Origin: an uncultured Ferrimonas sp.
Lineage (GTDB): Bacteria > Pseudomonadota > Gammaproteobacteria > Enterobacterales > Shewanellaceae
NCBI RefSeq assembly: GCF_947489035.1
Contig: NZ_CANLCI010000005.1
Location: 111,507-175,506, forward strand
DNA: 64,000 nt
Reading direction: 5' to 3'
The notes under the pieces are model-generated. The model did no database searches and was not told the origin of the DNA. It saw only the letters and a list, made by a program, of their open reading frames with translations. Below are positions 17,177 to 24,105 of this stretch, piece by piece; the stretch's first letter is position 1; each line of letters begins with the position of its first letter. A program made the translations under genes and the position numbers.

Positions 17177-17887
17177 ATGCGTATCCGCATTCTCAGCGGC
17201 GTGTTTTTAGGGCTATTGGCGGCTGCACCGGTTGCCGCAACCGTCATTATCCACGCTAAGCAGATCACCGGTTTTACCGAGTTACAAATCGGGCTGGGAT
17301 CGAATCGGGCGAAGGCACTCGAGACCCTCAGAGTGAATGGGTTTGTGACTGAGCCTGCCTGTTTGTCCAGCCAAAAAGCTAATTGCTGGTATATAGTGCA
17401 GTGCCCCAATGCGGGCGCATGGTATGCCATCGCCGACAGCAAACCGCCCGGCCAATCGGTGGGGGCTGCCTGCGGCTTCACCAGCAAACAAGCGGCGATC
17501 AACGCCGCCGTTGCCCAATGCCAAGCCAAAGGCGTTCGTTGCCAAGCCAATAATTGGGGGTTTGATAATGGCAGTGATCATCGCTTAGGGGGCAACAGAA
17601 CCAACGGCATCTATGCCCCTAAAGCGCGCGGCGGCACCACCGCATTGAATACCGATCCAAATTATTATCAACGCTTTACCCATTCTGCTGCCCCCAAACG
17701 CAAACCCAGCCCCAAGCCGAGCGCCGATCCCTTCGATGACAGCGCCTTTGAGGCGTGCTTAGCGCAAACCAGCCATCGCTGGGAAGCCTGCGTTGATCGC
17801 TGTTTTAGCCTGAGCCATAGCCAACAAATCAGCTGCAGCGAAGGCTGCGATCAGCAGCACAACGTCGACAATTGCAGCCGCTACTAG
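17177..17887 (+). CDS. Secreted DUF4189-like protein with Cys-rich tail
   Basis: A 236-residue exported protein of unknown function. The signal peptide is about residues 1-20 (MRIRILSGVFLGLLAAAPVAA). The middle region (WYAIAD... AAINAAVAQCQAKGVRCQ) resembles DUF4189, an Ala/Cys repeat domain of secreted proteins. A Pro-rich linker leads to a tail with six cysteines in about 45 residues, likely disulfide-bonded in the periplasm. AGGAAG lies 7 nt before the ATG at 17177; an upstream in-frame ATG at 17135 lacks a site and would spoil the signal peptide. It points toward the next gene, only 12 bp away on the opposite strand. Confidence 0.7.
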   Translation: MRIRILSGVFLGLLAAAPVAATVIIHAKQITGFTELQIGLGSNRAKALETLRVNGFVTEPACLSSQKANCWYIVQCPNAGAWYAIADSKPPGQSVGAACGFTSKQAAINAAVAQCQAKGVRCQANNWGFDNGSDHRLGGNRTNGIYAPKARGGTTALNTDPNYYQRFTHSAAPKRKPSPKPSADPFDDSAFEACLAQTSHRWEACVDRCFSLSHSQQISCSEGCDQQHNVDNCSRY

Positions 17888-17899
17888 CACTAGCGGCAA

Positions 17900-18148
17900 T
17901 CAACGCACAAAGCGGTTGTAGACAAACAGCAGCACAAAGGCGCCCAGCGTGGCGGTGATCAAGCTGCCAAGATTGATGCCGCTGACGCTGCCAAGGCCAA
18001 CAAAGGAGCCCAGCCAACCGCCGACAAAGGCACCGGCGATCCCCAGCACCATGGTCATAAACCAGCCGCCATCGTCTTTACCGGGCATCAACCATTTGGC
18101 CAAGGCGCCGGCGATCAAACCCAAGATAATCCAAGAAAAAATCCCCAT
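17900..18148 (-). CDS. GlsB/YeaQ/YmgE-family membrane protein
   Basis: An 82-residue inner membrane protein with three hydrophobic spans and glycine-rich motifs (IILGLIAGALAKWLMPG, LGIAGAFVGGWLGS). This is the transglycosylase-associated or GlsB/YeaQ stress-response family. The biochemical role is unknown. AGGAGT precedes the start. Confidence 0.9.
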   Translation of the reverse strand: MGIFSWIILGLIAGALAKWLMPGKDDGGWFMTMVLGIAGAFVGGWLGSFVGLGSVSGINLGSLITATLGAFVLLFVYNRFVR

Positions 18149-18225
18149 TGCAGTACTCCTAAGTGGTTATTGTTGCAACGGGTTTAAGCATAGTTCGCGG
18201 ATCGTCACCAAGCGCCAGAAACGCA

Positions 18226-18251
18226 AACGCCCGCTCTACAGAGCGGGCGTT
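18226..18251. terminator. Possible terminator hairpin between the YeaQ-like gene and moeB
   Basis: An 11-bp perfect stem AACGCCCGCTC/GAGCGGGCGTT with a 4-nt loop. T-runs are weak on both sides. It could end moeB transcription on the minus strand. Confidence 0.5.
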
Positions 18252-18301
18252 GCTTAGCGGGGCACGACTTAATTACAACTACTACCACCTTCTCAGGCGG
18301 A

Positions 18302-18387
18302 AAATTGAGCCAGAGATAAGGCCGATTGCCGACGGCATGGATGGTGGGCCACGTTGAGGTAGCCTAACGCCGTATCGGGCTCAATTT
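18302..18387 (-). other. Structured element at the moeB 3' end
   Basis: A 10-bp inverted repeat (AAATTGAGCC at 18302-18311, GGCTCAATTT at 18378-18387) begins exactly at the moeB stop. Inner complementary pairs CCGAT/ATCGG and ACGGC/GCCGT extend it into an interrupted long stem. Read on the minus strand it ends in TTTT, so it may be a complex terminator or 3' UTR structure. Confidence 0.4.
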
Positions 18388-19144
18388 ACCCCTGCGAACC
18401 GCACACCGGGCAATTGGGGCGCTTTGGCAATTTCATCTCGCGAAACTCCATGGTCATGGCGTCGATCATCAAGATGCGCCCAGACAGGGTTTTGCCCATG
18501 CCACTAAGCTGCTTCACTGCTTCGGTGGCTTGCAAACAGCCAACCATGCCCACCACTGGGGCGAGAATGCCCGACTCCACGCAAGACAGCTGCTGATCGC
18601 CAAACATGGCTGAGAAACACTGGTAGCAAGGCTTGTCGTCGCCGTAATCCAGCACCGTGACCAACCCTTCCATCCGAATGGCGGCGGCGCTGATCAGCGG
18701 CGTTTTGCTGGCAAAGCAGCAGCGATTAAGCAGGTCGCGGGTGGTGACGTTATCGGTACAGTCGAGCACGATCTGATGCCGGCCCACCTGCTGCGCTAAT
18801 TCGGCTTCCTCTAAACGCCGATCAATCACATCAATGCGCACGTGGGGATTGAGCTGGCGCAGTTCGATGGCGGCGGATTCGGCTTTGTTCATGTTGATGC
18901 GCGCATCGCGGTGCAGCACCTGCCGCTGCAGGTTCGACAGCTCAACGTGGTCAAAATCCACCAAGGTGATCTGGCCAATGCCGGCAGTCACCAAATATTG
19001 CGCCGCCGCGCAGCCTAAACCACCGGCGCCGATGATCAGCGCATGGGCCTGTTTCAACGCTTCTTGGCCGTCGATGTCAAAGGCGCGAATGACAATTTGA
19101 CGGTTGTAGCGCAGCAGCTCCTGATCGCTAAGGATGTCGTCCAT
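18386..19144 (-). CDS. moeB: Molybdopterin-synthase adenylyltransferase MoeB
   Basis: E1-like enzyme that adenylates the MoaD C-terminus so that it can receive sulfur. The 252-residue protein has the ATP-binding motif GAGGLGCAAAQYL, the DCTDN segment and the zinc cysteines CYQC and CPVC. The start codon overlaps the moeA stop at 19144, so moeA-moeB form one operon. Confidence 0.95.
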   Translation of the reverse strand: MDDILSDQELLRYNRQIVIRAFDIDGQEALKQAHALIIGAGGLGCAAAQYLVTAGIGQITLVDFDHVELSNLQRQVLHRDARINMNKAESAAIELRQLNPHVRIDVIDRRLEEAELAQQVGRHQIVLDCTDNVTTRDLLNRCCFASKTPLISAAAIRMEGLVTVLDYGDDKPCYQCFSAMFGDQQLSCVESGILAPVVGMVGCLQATEAVKQLSGMGKTLSGRILMIDAMTMEFREMKLPKRPNCPVCGSQG

Positions 19145-20388
19145 TACAAGCCACCCAACACGGCGCTGAACGGCTCAACGGTGACGGTTTCACCGGCTTG
19201 TGGGTCCTGCTTCTCTTTCGGTAGCACAATAAAGCAGTTGGCGCGGCTCATCGAGGTGGTCATGTCGGAGCTTTGGGCGCCCGTGGCGGCCACCTGCAAG
19301 CTGCCATCGGCGGCTTGGGTTAACACCCCCCGTTGATACTCCTGTCGGCCTGGGCCTTTTTTCAACGCCGTGGTCAGGGTGGCGTTGAATAACAGCGGCG
19401 TTTTTTGCGCTTCCCCACCTAAGTGGCTCAGCAGCGGCTGCACCAATTCGTAGCAGGTCACCATCGACGACACCGGATTGCCCGGCAAGCCACAGAACCA
19501 GCTGTTCGGTAAGCTGCCAAAGGCGAACGGTTTGCCCGGCTTGATCGCCAGTTTCCAAAAATTAACCTGACCCATCTCATCCAAGATGATCTTGATGAAA
19601 TCCGCTTCACCCACCGAAACGCCGCCGGAAGTTACCACCACATCCGCCAAGGCATCGGCCTGCTCAAAGGCGGCACGCACTTTGTCGATGTCGTCGCTGA
19701 TCACGCCCAGATCGATCACCTTTACCTGCATCTGCTCCAGCATGTGGCGCAGGGCATGGCGGTTGGAGTCGTAGATCTCGCCGGCTTGCAGTGGCTCTCC
19801 CGGGGCTTTCAGTTCATCGCCAGTGGAGAACAGCGCCACGGTTAATTGCCGGTATACCTTCACTTGCGCCACCCCAACGGTGGCCAGCACGCCGATTTCA
19901 GTGGGGCTGATCCGCTGGCCTTTGGTGAGCACCGTAGTGCCCGCCGCCAATTCGCTGCCACGGCCACGAACAAACTGGCCATGCTTACAATCAAAGTTAA
20001 AGGTCACCTGATCGCCATCGCTGCTGGTGTTCTCCTGCATCACAATGGTGTCTAAGCCTGACGGCAGCAACGCCCCGGTCATGATCCGCACGCATTGTCC
20101 CGCGGGGCACTCGGCTTCGAATGGCACCCCTGCAAAGGCTTTACCGGCGATGGTCATGGTGGTGCCCGCGGCCACTTCGGCGCTGCGAATGGCGTAACCA
20201 TCCATGGCGGAGTTAGCAAAGGGCGGCAGATCGATGGCGGCCACCACATCTTCGGCCAACACGCGACCGTGGCACTGCGCCAGATCGACCATTTCGATGT
20301 CGGTTGTTGGGGCCACTTGGGCACGCATGCGCACCAGCGCGTCTTTAGGCAACATCAATCCTGGCTGACTGCAACAATCTTGAATCAC
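19144..20388 (-). CDS. moeA: Molybdopterin molybdenumtransferase MoeA
   Basis: Inserts molybdate into adenylated molybdopterin. The 414-residue protein has PPFANSAMDGYAI near residue 65, the MoCF core motif VVTSGGVSVGEADFIK near residue 257, and GLPGNPVSS. It is first gene of the moeA-moeB pair and is divergent from yhhQ. The early M codons leave a short leader before LMLPKDALVRM, so the true start could lie at an internal Met. Confidence 0.96.
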   Translation of the reverse strand: MIQDCCSQPGLMLPKDALVRMRAQVAPTTDIEMVDLAQCHGRVLAEDVVAAIDLPPFANSAMDGYAIRSAEVAAGTTMTIAGKAFAGVPFEAECPAGQCVRIMTGALLPSGLDTIVMQENTSSDGDQVTFNFDCKHGQFVRGRGSELAAGTTVLTKGQRISPTEIGVLATVGVAQVKVYRQLTVALFSTGDELKAPGEPLQAGEIYDSNRHALRHMLEQMQVKVIDLGVISDDIDKVRAAFEQADALADVVVTSGGVSVGEADFIKIILDEMGQVNFWKLAIKPGKPFAFGSLPNSWFCGLPGNPVSSMVTCYELVQPLLSHLGGEAQKTPLLFNATLTTALKKGPGRQEYQRGVLTQAADGSLQVAATGAQSSDMTTSMSRANCFIVLPKEKQDPQAGETVTVEPFSAVLGGL

Positions 20389-20540
20389 GGCTCATCGATC
20401 CTTATCAATTCGGTAAGAGGCTAATTATGCCATTGCGGTAAACTATTTATCCGACCCACATCACCTTATCCCAATCCCAGTGAATTGGCTCACGCGGCGT
20501 GACCGCACCGCCACTTCTGCCAGTTGAAACAGCAAAACCC

Positions 20541-20568
20541 TTGCACCGCATCCATTGGTGCCTATAAT
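20541..20568 (+). promoter_or_regulatory. Sigma-70 promoter of yhhQ
   Basis: TTGCAC (20541-20546) and TATAAT (20563-20568) with a 16-bp spacer. The predicted start near 20575 leaves a leader of about 68 nt that contains the preQ1-type element. Confidence 0.72.
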
Positions 20569-20603
20569 TTCGCCCTCGCTGCCGTCGCAGCGATCCACCG
20601 TCG

Positions 20604-20640
20604 TTCGGGTTCCCTCACCCCGTTAAGCAAAAAGGTAATA
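20604..20640 (+). promoter_or_regulatory. preQ1 class I riboswitch upstream of yhhQ
   Basis: CGGG (20606-20609) pairs with CCCG (20619-20622) around a pyrimidine-rich loop with TTCCCTCAC. It is followed by TTAAGCAAAAAGG, the A-rich tail that folds back into the stem to make the preQ1-I pseudoknot. Order and sizes match the Thermoanaerobacter preQ1 aptamer. The tail includes the ribosome binding site AAGG, so ligand would block yhhQ translation. A queuosine precursor transporter is a known target of this RNA class. Confidence 0.78.
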
Positions 20641-20642
20641 TC

Positions 20643-21305
20643 ATGCTTCAACTTTCCGTGGCGCAACAACAGCGCGCGTTGCTGATCTTAGTCAGCTTTC
20701 ATATTCTGATCATTGCCGCCAGTAACTATCTGGTGCAGCTGCCATTTCAATTATTTGGCTTGCACACCACTTGGGGTGCGTTCAGTTTTCCATTTGTTTA
20801 TCTGGCCACCGATCTGACGGTACGGATGTTTGGTGCCACGTCAGCACGTAAAATCATCTTTGCCGCCATGGTGCCCGCACTGCTGATCTCCTACGTTATC
20901 TCGGTGCTGTGGTTTGAAGGTAACTTTGTTGGCGCCAGTGGCCTCACTGAGTTCAATACCTTTGTCGCCCGGATCGCCTTTGCCAGCTTTGCCGCTTACC
21001 TGTTTGGCCAGTTGATGGACATTAAGGTGTTTGCTCGCCTGCGCGCCAATAAACGCTGGTGGCTGGCTCCGGCAGGCTCAACCATTTTCGGCAACCTGAT
21101 CGACACCATGGTGTTCTTCTCGGTGGCGTTTTACGCCAGCGCCGATCCCTTTATGGCCGAGCACTGGACCGAAATCGCCAGCGTCGATTACGGCTTCAAA
21201 CTGCTGATCAGCCTTTGTCTGTTTTTGCCTGCTTACGGCGTACTTTTGAAGCTGCTGGCTGATAGAATCTTGATCTCGAATCCGAGCCGTACTCAGGAGA
21301 TCTAA
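20643..21305 (+). CDS. yhhQ: Queuosine precursor (preQ0/preQ1) transporter YhhQ
   Basis: Inner membrane transporter of the COG1738/DUF165 family, which imports 7-deazaguanine precursors for tRNA queuosine. The 220-residue protein has about six spans and the family motif FPFVYLATDLTVRMFG near residue 50, with GSTIFGNLIDTMVFF later. AAGG in the riboswitch tail precedes the ATG. Its stop overlaps the next gene by 1 bp. Confidence 0.93.
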   Translation: MLQLSVAQQQRALLILVSFHILIIAASNYLVQLPFQLFGLHTTWGAFSFPFVYLATDLTVRMFGATSARKIIFAAMVPALLISYVISVLWFEGNFVGASGLTEFNTFVARIAFASFAAYLFGQLMDIKVFARLRANKRWWLAPAGSTIFGNLIDTMVFFSVAFYASADPFMAEHWTEIASVDYGFKLLISLCLFLPAYGVLLKLLADRILISNPSRTQEI

Positions 21306-21946
21306 TGACCCATCCTTTTGATGCGACGTGGCAGCAACGCTGCCGCGATTGGGCCGCCGCCGCTGGCAGCGATGGCGCCCACGATCTAAGCCACATCGAA
21401 CGTGTTGTGGTGGCAGCAAAGCAGCTGGCCGAAGCGGAAGGTGCCGACTTAGCCGTTGTCTTACCGGCCGCGTGGTTGCACGATGTGGTGCTGATTGATA
21501 AGCGCGATCCCCGTCGCCAACAAGCATCACAACTGAGCGCCGATAAAGCCGTGGCGCTGCTGGCTGAGCACGGCTACCCGCAGCAACACCTTGATGCCAT
21601 TCATCATGCGGTTGCCGCCCACAGTTGGTCTGCTGGGATCCCCTGCCAAAGCTTAGAAGCGCAAGTGGTGCAAGACGCCGATCGCTTAGATGCCCTTGGC
21701 GCCATTGGCCTCTCGCGCTGCTTAATGCTGGGTGGCCAATGGGGACGCGATCTCTACGATGTGGCCGATCCATTAGCCACCCAGCGCGAACTGGACGATA
21801 ACCAGTTCAATCTGGATCACTTCTTCATCAAGCTGAAGAAACTGCCGCACACCATGTCGACCCCATCGGGCAAAGCCGAAGGCGAGCGTCGTTGGGCCTT
21901 TATGCAGCAGTACGTGGATCAGCTGATGCACGAACTCGGAAAATAA
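21305..21946 (+). CDS. HD-domain phosphohydrolase (YedJ-like)
   Basis: A 213-residue metal-dependent phosphohydrolase of the HD superfamily. HDLSHIERVV gives the first His (residue about 26), AAWLHDVV gives the HD pair and DADRLDALGAIG a later metal ligand. This pattern is that of the YedJ family, whose substrate is unclear. It is coupled to yhhQ and followed after 5 bp by a GNAT gene, forming a three-gene unit. Confidence 0.88.
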   Translation: MTHPFDATWQQRCRDWAAAAGSDGAHDLSHIERVVVAAKQLAEAEGADLAVVLPAAWLHDVVLIDKRDPRRQQASQLSADKAVALLAEHGYPQQHLDAIHHAVAAHSWSAGIPCQSLEAQVVQDADRLDALGAIGLSRCLMLGGQWGRDLYDVADPLATQRELDDNQFNLDHFFIKLKKLPHTMSTPSGKAEGERRWAFMQQYVDQLMHELGK

Positions 21947-21951
21947 AGCCG

Positions 21952-22413
21952 ATGATCAGTCGTCAGTGGCGCCAAGGCAGCATTGCCGAAGTGGTGGCGC
22001 TATCGCAGCAAATTCCGGAATTTGACGCCCCCTATGGGGTGGATGAATATCAACGGCGGCTGCAGCACAGCCCCCACCTAATCCAAATTGCCGAAGTGGA
22101 AGGCGAGCCGGTTGGTTTTTATGTCTCTTACGCCAAATCCAGCCACGAATGTTATTTGTGGATGAGCGGCGTATTGCCGGAATTTCGCGGCTTAGGCTTG
22201 GCCTCGTTGCAGTTAGAGGGACTGCAACAATGGGCACAACGCTTTGGCTTCGATCGGCTGACGGTGAAGAGTCGCAACCGCTACGCCAGCAAGTTGCAGC
22301 TGCTGTTACGCCACGGTTTCCACATCACTTCGGTGGATCCTAAGAGCGACGACAGCCTCGATTTTCGGATCCACTTCTGTAAGGCATTGACACCGTTAGT
22401 CAAAAACAATTGA
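21952..22413 (+). CDS. GNAT-family N-acetyltransferase
   Basis: A 153-residue acetyltransferase. The acetyl-CoA loop is seen as LPEFRGLGLASLQLEGL, in place of the usual Q/R-X2-G-X-G/A; KSRNRYASKLQLLLRHGF is the typical C-terminal strand-helix. The substrate is unknown. The start at 21952 is 5 bp after the HD gene stop; an upstream frame extension would lie inside that gene. Confidence 0.85.
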   Translation: MISRQWRQGSIAEVVALSQQIPEFDAPYGVDEYQRRLQHSPHLIQIAEVEGEPVGFYVSYAKSSHECYLWMSGVLPEFRGLGLASLQLEGLQQWAQRFGFDRLTVKSRNRYASKLQLLLRHGFHITSVDPKSDDSLDFRIHFCKALTPLVKNN

Positions 22414-22420
22414 TAACGAG

Positions 22421-22449
22421 TTGCATTTGCGACTGATTATCATTTATAT
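22421..22449 (+). promoter_or_regulatory. Promoter with Fur box for a RyhB-like RNA
   Basis: -35 TTGCAT (22421-22426) and -10 TTATAT (22444-22449) with a 17-bp spacer. The Fur core TGATTATCATT (22434-22444) fills the spacer and touches the -10, the classic arrangement for iron repression. Confidence 0.75.
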
Positions 22450-22455
22450 TGGCTC

Positions 22456-22543
22456 TGCGTTCCAATCCAATGAGTCGCTCACACTCATGAACGCGCATTG
22501 CTCACGAAAGTTTTAGGCCAGCCACCACGCTGGCCTTTTTTTT
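22456..22543 (+). ncRNA. ryhB: RyhB-like iron-responsive small RNA
   Basis: About 88 nt between the Fur-controlled promoter and a Rho-independent terminator (GGCCAGC/GCTGGCC with 8 T, 22516-22543). It contains CATTGCTCAC (22496-22505), identical to part of the E. coli RyhB core that pairs with target mRNAs. An upstream hairpin (ATGAGT/ACTCAT, 22470-22488) shows GCTCAC again in its loop. Size, Fur control, core and terminator all fit RyhB, which under iron shortage represses mRNAs of iron-using proteins. No ORF with a ribosome binding site is present. The 5' end is predicted. Confidence 0.83.
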
Positions 22544-22559
22544 GGCTGTGTATTAGTTA

Positions 22560-22990
22560 ACTGTGGGCGTTGCTGCGCGGTAGCTATTGTCGCCTGCGGC
22601 GAGCTTCGATGGCACTGCTTTCAAGTGGTTATGTCGCCGTGGCGACGTCACCCTAACTCGTAGAAAAAGGGGGGGATCCTCCCTTTGGGATCCCATTGCC
22701 TTAGCACAGCTCAACTTTCGCTCCTTGCACTGCGCCATTCGGCACGGCATCGATGCGCCATGGATGGCGCATCTGGCTGTTGCTGCAACGCAATGCGGCG
22801 AAAACGAGGGGTTGTCGTCACCTCGGAGGCGCTCGGGATTGCAAAGGGACGAGTCCCTTGCCCGCCGCCGGGCGGTCCCGGCAATGACCGTTATGCCGCA
22901 GCGGGTCATCCACAATAAGTTCAACAGCTCATTGGTACACAGCCTTTTTTTGGGCTGCGATCCCGTTAACCGCTGCCATGGCCGAATACC
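22560..22990. other. Palindrome-rich non-coding block, possible dispersed repeat
   Basis: No convincing gene; open frames on both strands lack ribosome binding sites and family-like sequence. It contains several inverted repeats: GATGCGCCAT/ATGGCGCATC (22752-22773), AAGGGAC/GTCCCTT (22845-22860), GGGATCC copies near 22673-22694, and a GCCCGCC/GGGCGG pair near 22860. The style resembles dispersed intergenic repeats that are often miscalled as genes. I cannot test its copy number. Confidence 0.4.
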
Positions 22991-23022
22991 CACCGTAAAG
23001 ATGACCCGCAGCAAGTACCGCC

Positions 23023-23673
23023 TTACGCCCAGTCCATCACCTGAGTCACCAGCGCATCAATGCTGTCGGCGGCTTCGCCAATGTTGCCCGCCAACATATA
23101 AGCCGGCGAGCTCACCACTTTATGCTCGCTATCCAGCGCCAGCTCGGCCACCGGACAGATCTGGTGCTTACCGCCCATCTCGCTAAAAGCCGCTGCGGTA
23201 TCAGCATCATGGCCAATGGTGCCAATGGCACCGGCTCCCACCACCTGCGGGATCAAAACCGGCGCTATGCACAGGTAGCCACTGGGCTTGCCTGCCGCCA
23301 CAAAGTCTTGGCACGCACGGCGTACCGGCGGGGCAATCTGCATGGCGCTGCCTGCCACCGCAAAATCACACAGGTTCTTGGCGGCACCAAAGCCGCCGGG
23401 CAAGATCAGGCCGTCAAACTCAGCCACATCCAGCTCGGTGATCGGCTTAATGTCGCCACGGGCGATGCGGGCGGATTCCACCAACACGTTACGCTGCTCT
23501 TGGGTTACTTCACCGCTAAGGTGATTCACCACATGCAGCTGATCTTGGTCTGGGGCAAAGCACTGCACCGCGGCACCAGCCCGATGCAGCGCCAACAGCG
23601 TTAATACCGCTTCGTGGATCTCGCTGCCATCAAACACCCCGCAGCCACTTAAGATCACTGCTATCCGTTTCAT
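23023..23673 (-). CDS. elbB: Isoprenoid biosynthesis glyoxalase ElbB
   Basis: DJ-1/PfpI-like class I glutamine amidotransferase fold protein, 216 residues. It opens MKRIAVILSGCGVFDGSEIHEA and has LILPGGFGAAKNLCDFA and CIAPVLIP with the nucleophile-elbow Cys, all typical of ElbB. E. coli ElbB has weak glyoxalase activity and was linked to isoprenoid synthesis; the physiological role is unclear. AAGGAGT precedes the start. Confidence 0.94.
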   Translation of the reverse strand: MKRIAVILSGCGVFDGSEIHEAVLTLLALHRAGAAVQCFAPDQDQLHVVNHLSGEVTQEQRNVLVESARIARGDIKPITELDVAEFDGLILPGGFGAAKNLCDFAVAGSAMQIAPPVRRACQDFVAAGKPSGYLCIAPVLIPQVVGAGAIGTIGHDADTAAAFSEMGGKHQICPVAELALDSEHKVVSSPAYMLAGNIGEAADSIDALVTQVMDWA

Positions 23674-24105
23674 CTTCGACTCCTTGTTATTCCGATAGAA
23701 AGGCCATTGCCCTGTGCTTAGAAAAAATCGTTTTAATGATTTGTTACAACCACGGTGGAACTGCTGTTTTTTTGTGCTAACTTAGCCACCAGCTTTACGG
23801 ACAACAGCGAAATTTCACCTTTTGCTAGTCCATATGTGCCACGGATGGCAAGCAATATCCACAGTTGTCATTGTCGTTTTACCTTACGCCATAAATTTCA
23901 GTGTTTTCGCCGGTAATCCCCGTGGTTACTGGATTTCAATGCTGGCTGACGATCCAGATCACAAATTTAAAAATCGTTATCCACAGACTCTGTTCACAAG
24001 GTTATCCACAGGAAACGATGAAACGGTAAAGCCTGTTCAATCACTGGCTTGGATCCGGTGGTCGTGGCATCCTAGCGCTTTACTCATCAACTCAGTCCTG
24101 ACCCC
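23674..24105. other. polA upstream region with DnaA boxes
   Basis: 432 bp without a gene. Two perfect DnaA boxes TTATCCACA lie at 23977-23985 and 24002-24010 in the same direction, 25 bp apart. A one-mismatch copy (ATATCCACA) lies at 23855-23863. An A/T-rich stretch (about 23962-23975) and GATC sites are interspersed. The second perfect box ends 96 bp before polA. DnaA-dependent control of polA is the simplest reading. Confidence 0.65.
23977..24010 (+). promoter_or_regulatory. Pair of DnaA boxes upstream of polA
   Basis: Two exact TTATCCACA 9-mers, same orientation, separated by 16 bp, with CTGTTCACA between them as a poor third match. DnaA-ATP binding here could couple polA expression to the replication cycle. 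Confidence 0.75.

Noticed and set aside
22587..23186. 199-codon open frame
   Set aside because: No start signal, no family-like sequence, it runs into the opposite-strand elbB gene and crosses a palindrome-rich block.
23674..24105. Chromosomal replication origin
   Set aside because: Only two or three DnaA boxes, a very short A/T-rich segment and no gidA, mnmE or dnaA neighbours.
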